Of a stretch of DNA of 64,000 nt, positions 60,290 through 64,000 are shown one piece after another (positions within the stretch are counted from its first letter, which is position 1; each line of letters opens with the position of its first letter). Both the position numbers and the translations under genes were made by a program. The DNA comes from Nissolia schottii (lineage: Eukaryota; Streptophyta; Magnoliopsida; Fabales; Fabaceae). The notes under the pieces were generated by a model, which ran no database searches, had not been told where the DNA came from, and saw only the letters and a list, made by a program, of their open reading frames with translations. Location of the stretch: NCBI GenBank assembly GCA_003254905.1, contig QANU01010622.1:639490-703489 (forward strand), given 5' to 3'.

Positions 60290-60800
60290 CTCAAAGAAGA
60301 TCATGCTCATAAAATCAGTATGCAACAAGGCCTGAAGTGCACTCAGCGGAGATTGAATGATAGTGAAATCATTCTCAATGGTGGAAACCCTCCTTAGGCA
60401 ACAAATCAGTGCAGGCATTCGCCTCATGAAGAACGTGAAAATTTTGCACTTGCCAGCCCCTTGCTAGATAATCTCATATATCAGTTAGCAAAGCACCATT
60501 TAAATGAGAAGCCTCATGACTAGTAGAAATCAAAAGCACCACCTCCAAAGAATCACTCTCACACCAAATATGGAGGAAACCACACATGCAACATGCAAGC
60601 CCATCCTGATGGACAAAAGTTCAGCAATCAAATTTCCAGCAATACCAATATAGCCTCTATAACCCACTATCCATTGACCATCATCACCTTGCAAGATACA
60701 ACCATAACCTACGGGCCTAGATTTCCATGTGAACTACCACCAATGTTGATTTTAACAATGCCCTCACTAGGCCACCCCCAGCGGACAAATCTCAACTGAG
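60290..60800 (-). pseudogene. Decayed plant LINE RNase H-like (RVT_3) domain
   Basis: Read on the minus strand across frames, the blocks VRWGWPSEGIVKINIGGSSH, GNLGP, QWIVGYRGYIGIAGN, LIAELLSIRMGL and WQVQNFHVLHEANACTD appear in order. They match the layout K-x-N-x-D-G-S-x-x-G-N-x-G-P ... A-E-L-x-A-x-x-x-G-L ... H-V-x-R-E-A-N-x-x-A-D of the RVT_3 RNase H family at the end of plant LINE polyproteins. The first catalytic Asp is Gly here, and stops are frequent. It is a relic; no other LINE domain is visible nearby. Confidence 0.6.
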
Positions 60801-62038
60801 ATTCTGAATGATCCGTATACATAAAAGTGAGCTTGAAAGCATCCAAATCTACCAGAATGAAACTAGTTTGGAACCCTTATAAAAAAGGTAAGTACAAAAA
60901 AAAAAAAACTAAATGGACCCATTGACTTCTTAAGTCATACTTCATAATAATCTATTTCACACTAGATTTGAACTCGAACCACCTTCATTTCAACATTAGG
61001 AACCACATCTTCAAAATTGACAAACAATTCAATGTCAGTGAGACTTCCCTTACAAGTTTCATATAAATAAAACATTTGTTTGACTTGGAGGTTATTTGAT
61101 ATCGTAACAGGAGGATATTAAACAAACCCATTAATAAAAGACATTGAGCCTTATATATGATTCACTCCACTCTCTTATTAAAATAAGAAACTGCATAATG
61201 TAAATCAAAGAACGACATAGACAACCAAATTAAAACAAACTCTGCATCATTATCACTAACAAACTCAACTCCTTCAAAATCAGATCTTTTCATTGAATCA
61301 TTATGAAAAATAAAAGTGGCAATGCCTTCCCTACTCATTTCTTTCTTCTAAAATATACAAAACGGATATGGACAATATAGAAAAAAATGGAGAAGATGAG
61401 AAAATAATCGAAGAGGAGAAAATACAGAGATATGTAAACGTGTGTTTGGGTTAGGCAAATGAATGGGTATATATATGATATGACCAATGTTATCACCAAA
61501 TTGAAATTTTTGGGTTTATGGAAAGGCTAACATGAATTGGAATGATTTGGTGGTTGGAATTGAGGTATAAAGAAATGGAAGAATGTGTGTATGTAATTGA
61601 TGTAATTAGATAGGAAAGTTATGATGTGTGGAATTGATTAAAAGGATAAAGAGGTAAACACACAAAGGACTTAGAAGAACCTTTAATAGGCTCACTATTG
61701 AATCACTCAAGAATTTAGAGGATCACTCTCACAATACGATAGAAAATCTTATTATCATTTAACTTGTTATTTCAAAATAACCAAATGGCTAGTTTAATGT
61801 TGCTTGGCCAATGGTCTGTTACAAAGTCTAATAAAACAAGGAATAATGAGCAACTAATGCCCCAATGGCTGAAAACAACGAATGCCATAAGAAGCATAAC
61901 TGAAAACCAAATAATGAGCACCAACTAATGCTAATTATTGGTGTCATAAACTGAATAATTCGGCTAAAAACATCTAAAACTAAACGGCATAGCCATTTAT
62001 TACAAAAACATTAAACAAACACTCTAAAAAAGTCTCAT
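60801..62038. other. Spacer, possibly decayed retroelement sequence
   Basis: AT-rich, without a coding match. The stretch 61600-62038 lies just downstream (minus strand) of a gypsy polyprotein end and may be its 3' region or LTR, but I found no partner copy or terminal repeats. Confidence 0.35.
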
Positions 62039-62233
62039 TCAGGTTGCACCACTTGGACCACACGTTTCCATGATGCAATTAACCAGTTTGGGCTCTTCAT
62101 TTTCTAAATTAAGCCCCATTTTCATAATGGTTACCAAAACTTGTTGTAAGGCCTCTTTTGTTTTTCTAGTTCTTGCCCTTGTCATTGGTCCTCCAAGTCC
62201 TTTAATTGCCTCTTGATCTTTACCCTTGATCAT
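62039..62233 (-). pseudogene. C-terminal tail of a gypsy-type polyprotein
   Basis: A 64-codon frame contains GGPMTRARTRKTKEALQQ. This resembles the basic G-P-x-T-R-A-R-x-x-K-x-x-E-A-L tail at the end of many plant Ty3/gypsy polyproteins. No integrase or RT is recognisable upstream on this strand, so only the tail remains. Confidence 0.5.
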
Positions 62234-62960
62234 GTTCTTATCAATATAGCTGAGGGTGGAAGGGTTGGCGCCGACGGATTCAAATTTTAGGCACTGTTGA
62301 CACTTGGAATCGACACCATTACCACCAATTTCAAGTCTCCACTTTTTTTTTTCTTTTCAAAAAAGCCTAAAATTAGTGACCCCACTTTCGATTTTAGGTT
62401 TGTGTTTTTTTTTTCTTTTCAAAAAGGCCTAAAATTGGTGACCCCATTTTTGATTTAAGGTACAAAACCAACACAAATGTAAATTATAAACCTGAACCAT
62501 GTTTTCGTATAGGGAATTATCATTACCATCAATGTTGTTAAAATTGAGATCTTACAATTAAAATTGTTAAAATTGAGATTTTACGTAAAATTGAAAGAGC
62601 AAAATTAAAACGTAAAACGTGAAATCGTAACACGATTTTAATTGTAAGATTGTTTAATTCAACAAAAAATATTGAGATCGAGTGAGCTATTCAAAATCAT
62701 AAAATGGTAAGATTTTAAAATTTGACGACCATGATTGCAATATTAATGTGTTAACCCGTAATTTTACCCTAAAAGTTTCTCGCATACTTTTATGCCATTA
62801 CCAAACACTGTTAACGGAAAGGGATGGACTGTAATTAGGGCTTTGGCGGTAGAGTCGGCGTTTATTCGTTGAAGATGCGGCAGATACCTCATCCCCACTA
62901 CGCCCACGCGCGGGAGCGAGAAAGCAACAAAACAATAAAAAGCACACACTCTTAAAACAA
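62234..62960. other. Spacer upstream of the last gene
   Basis: Contains a tandem duplication (62343-62460) and AT-rich stretches with repeated GTTAAAATTGAGAT phrases near 62540-62580. From about 62760 the sequence becomes more mixed and probably holds the promoter of the gene starting at 63066. Confidence 0.4.
62343..62460. repeat. Tandem duplication of a 60-62-bp unit
   Basis: Two copies of a unit reading T-tract, CTTTTCAAAAA, GCCTAAAATT, GTGACCCCA, GATTT follow each other with a few substitutions. Confidence 0.85.
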
Positions 62961-63065
62961 ACAAATAAAAAGCCTTCTTCTTGTTATCGTTTTAGTTTGG
63001 TAAAGTAGGTAGAAGCCCAACCGCGACGAACCCAAAAAACACCCCTCCCTCCCCCCGAAATTTTC

Positions 63066-63841
63066 ATGTCCATCTTGCCTTCACAAACCCAGGCAGCACC
63101 ATCGTCTTCATCATCTGCATCAACTCCAAACCCTAATCCCCAACATGGAATTGCAAACTCAATTTCTTCTCCCTCTTCTTCATCCGTCTCCTCTCTCTCC
63201 CCTCAACTCAACCATTCCTTCGGATCCCTTCGGATCTCCGATCCCCAATCTCCGCACGACAATCCAGGTTTGCGCAGATGCGTCTTCCTTTGATTTAATT
63301 GATCTCCCCGATTTGGATTTTTTAATACTGAAATTATGGATAAGTTTGGTTAGTAAATAGCGGCTTTGCGTGAAATTTTTGTGTAATTCTGGGTTGACCG
63401 TTAGGTGAAATGAGAATAGGAGAGGAAATTGAGGATTTTTTTTAATGAGGATTCTGTGCGTGTGGTATTGTTGATTTAATGTCCGGCTGAAAATGCTTTG
63501 AAGGAGTAGGATAAACTGTCACTGATTTGTGTAGGATTGTAAGCATTTTGGGTAGTAAAAGCGGTAGAAGTTCTGTTTATTTTGGTGATTTAGTGATTAT
63601 GTTGACTCGATTAGGTGGTAAAAAGGGCTGAATGTTCCATTACGTTTTGGGTGTTGTATTTTTGTATTCGGATCATTCGGGACTTAATGAATTGGAGAAT
63701 GTAGTTGTTGGATTTTTTTTTTCTTTTATGATTTTCTTTGTTTGATTTCGTTCTGCTTGTTCAACTGGTTCGGTTTTGTCATTGTATATGGCAGGTCCAT
63801 CCACTCCAGCTACAGAAGATTCCAGTGGACCTTCCGAACAG
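63066..63841 (+). CDS. 5' exons of an unidentified Ser/Pro-rich protein gene (continues past the window)
   Basis: Exon 1 is 63066-63267 and exon 2 is 63795-63841. The intron has GT-AG ends and is flanked by codons that join in frame, giving 83 aa so far. The peptide begins MSILPSQTQAAPSSSSSAST, is rich in Ser and Pro, and contains LNHSFGSLRISDPQSP. It has no signal peptide or recognisable domain and looks disordered. The ATG is the first in a C-rich leader and gives the only long open frame. An acceptor-like site at 63981 would place a stop codon at once, so the next exon probably starts beyond 64000 or at another site. I do not recognise the gene. Confidence 0.6.
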
Positions 63842-64000
63842 GTATTTTGATTTTCCTTTTCGAGGGCAGCCTTTTTCTTTTCCTCTTTCATGTATGTTAC
63901 AGCATTCCTGTCCAATCTGAATTAGGACTGTGCCTGAAACCTCTACGTTAGAGGACTTGTTTATTATGTTGATTTATGCAGACATAAGTGCTAAAGAAGT

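Noticed and set aside
63673..63951. Open frames on both strands across exon 2 of the last gene
   Set aside because: Intron and exon shadows; the splice-supported frame explains the region better.
1..64000. tRNA, rRNA, CRISPR arrays, riboswitches or prokaryote-like operons
   Set aside because: None seen by eye; the window has plant nuclear gene structure. A tRNAscan or Rfam search could still find a small RNA that I missed.

Overview
This window is nuclear DNA of a flowering plant, most likely a eudicot. Genes are split into many short GT-AG exons separated by AT-rich introns. Ty1/copia and Ty3/gypsy LTR retrotransposons, LINEs and small DNA transposons fill the introns and spacers. Nothing prokaryotic is present: no operons, no CRISPR array, and no tRNA or rRNA gene that I could see. 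One assembly gap of 644 N lies at 32772-33415. The species cannot be fixed from the sequence.

Layout. (1) 805-2280, minus: a two-exon gene for a TSSC4-family protein (422 aa), whose human counterpart works in U5 snRNP assembly. (2) 2281-10759: spacer with a large LTR-like block (about 4563-8733) into which a solo LTR (5783-7987, target duplication CTAGG) has jumped. (3) 10760-31053, plus: a complete 29-exon gene for a GH38 lysosomal/vacuolar-type alpha-mannosidase (1030 aa). (4) 31054-34250: spacer with paired palindromes, a repeat edge and the gap. (5) 34251-50471, plus: a tandem second alpha-mannosidase with the same exon plan. Its exons 3-29 are intact, and exons 1-2 are not visible and probably fall in the gap. 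(6) 51001-59250: a decayed Ty3/gypsy (Tekay/Del-like) element with a 3.7-kb 5' LTR. (7) 59251-62960: spacer with decayed reverse-strand retroelement pieces. (8) 63066 to the window end, plus: the first two exons of an unidentified serine/proline-rich protein gene.

The two alpha-mannosidases are the core of the window. Both keep the GH38 active-site motifs ([12 protein letters not shown] in copy 1; [10 protein letters not shown] and AQHHDAV in both), and every exon boundary checked keeps frame. They are expected to trim mannose from N-glycans in the vacuole, cell wall or apoplast. Intron sizes differ mainly because each copy collected its own transposons. Copy 1 holds two copia deletion derivatives, a larger copia, two L1 fragments, an RTE fragment, a fold-back element and an hAT-like element. 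Copy 2 holds a Reina-like gypsy with a nested MITE and one copia. None of these insertions is shared, so they postdate the duplication.

I see no convincing new molecular system. The most useful observations are the nested transposon stratigraphy with readable target duplications, a likely GC-AG intron in copy 1, the missing 5' end of copy 2, an array of TTCGAA-type motifs in a solo LTR, and a direct repeat flanking only a homopolymer tract (a tail-only retroinsertion).
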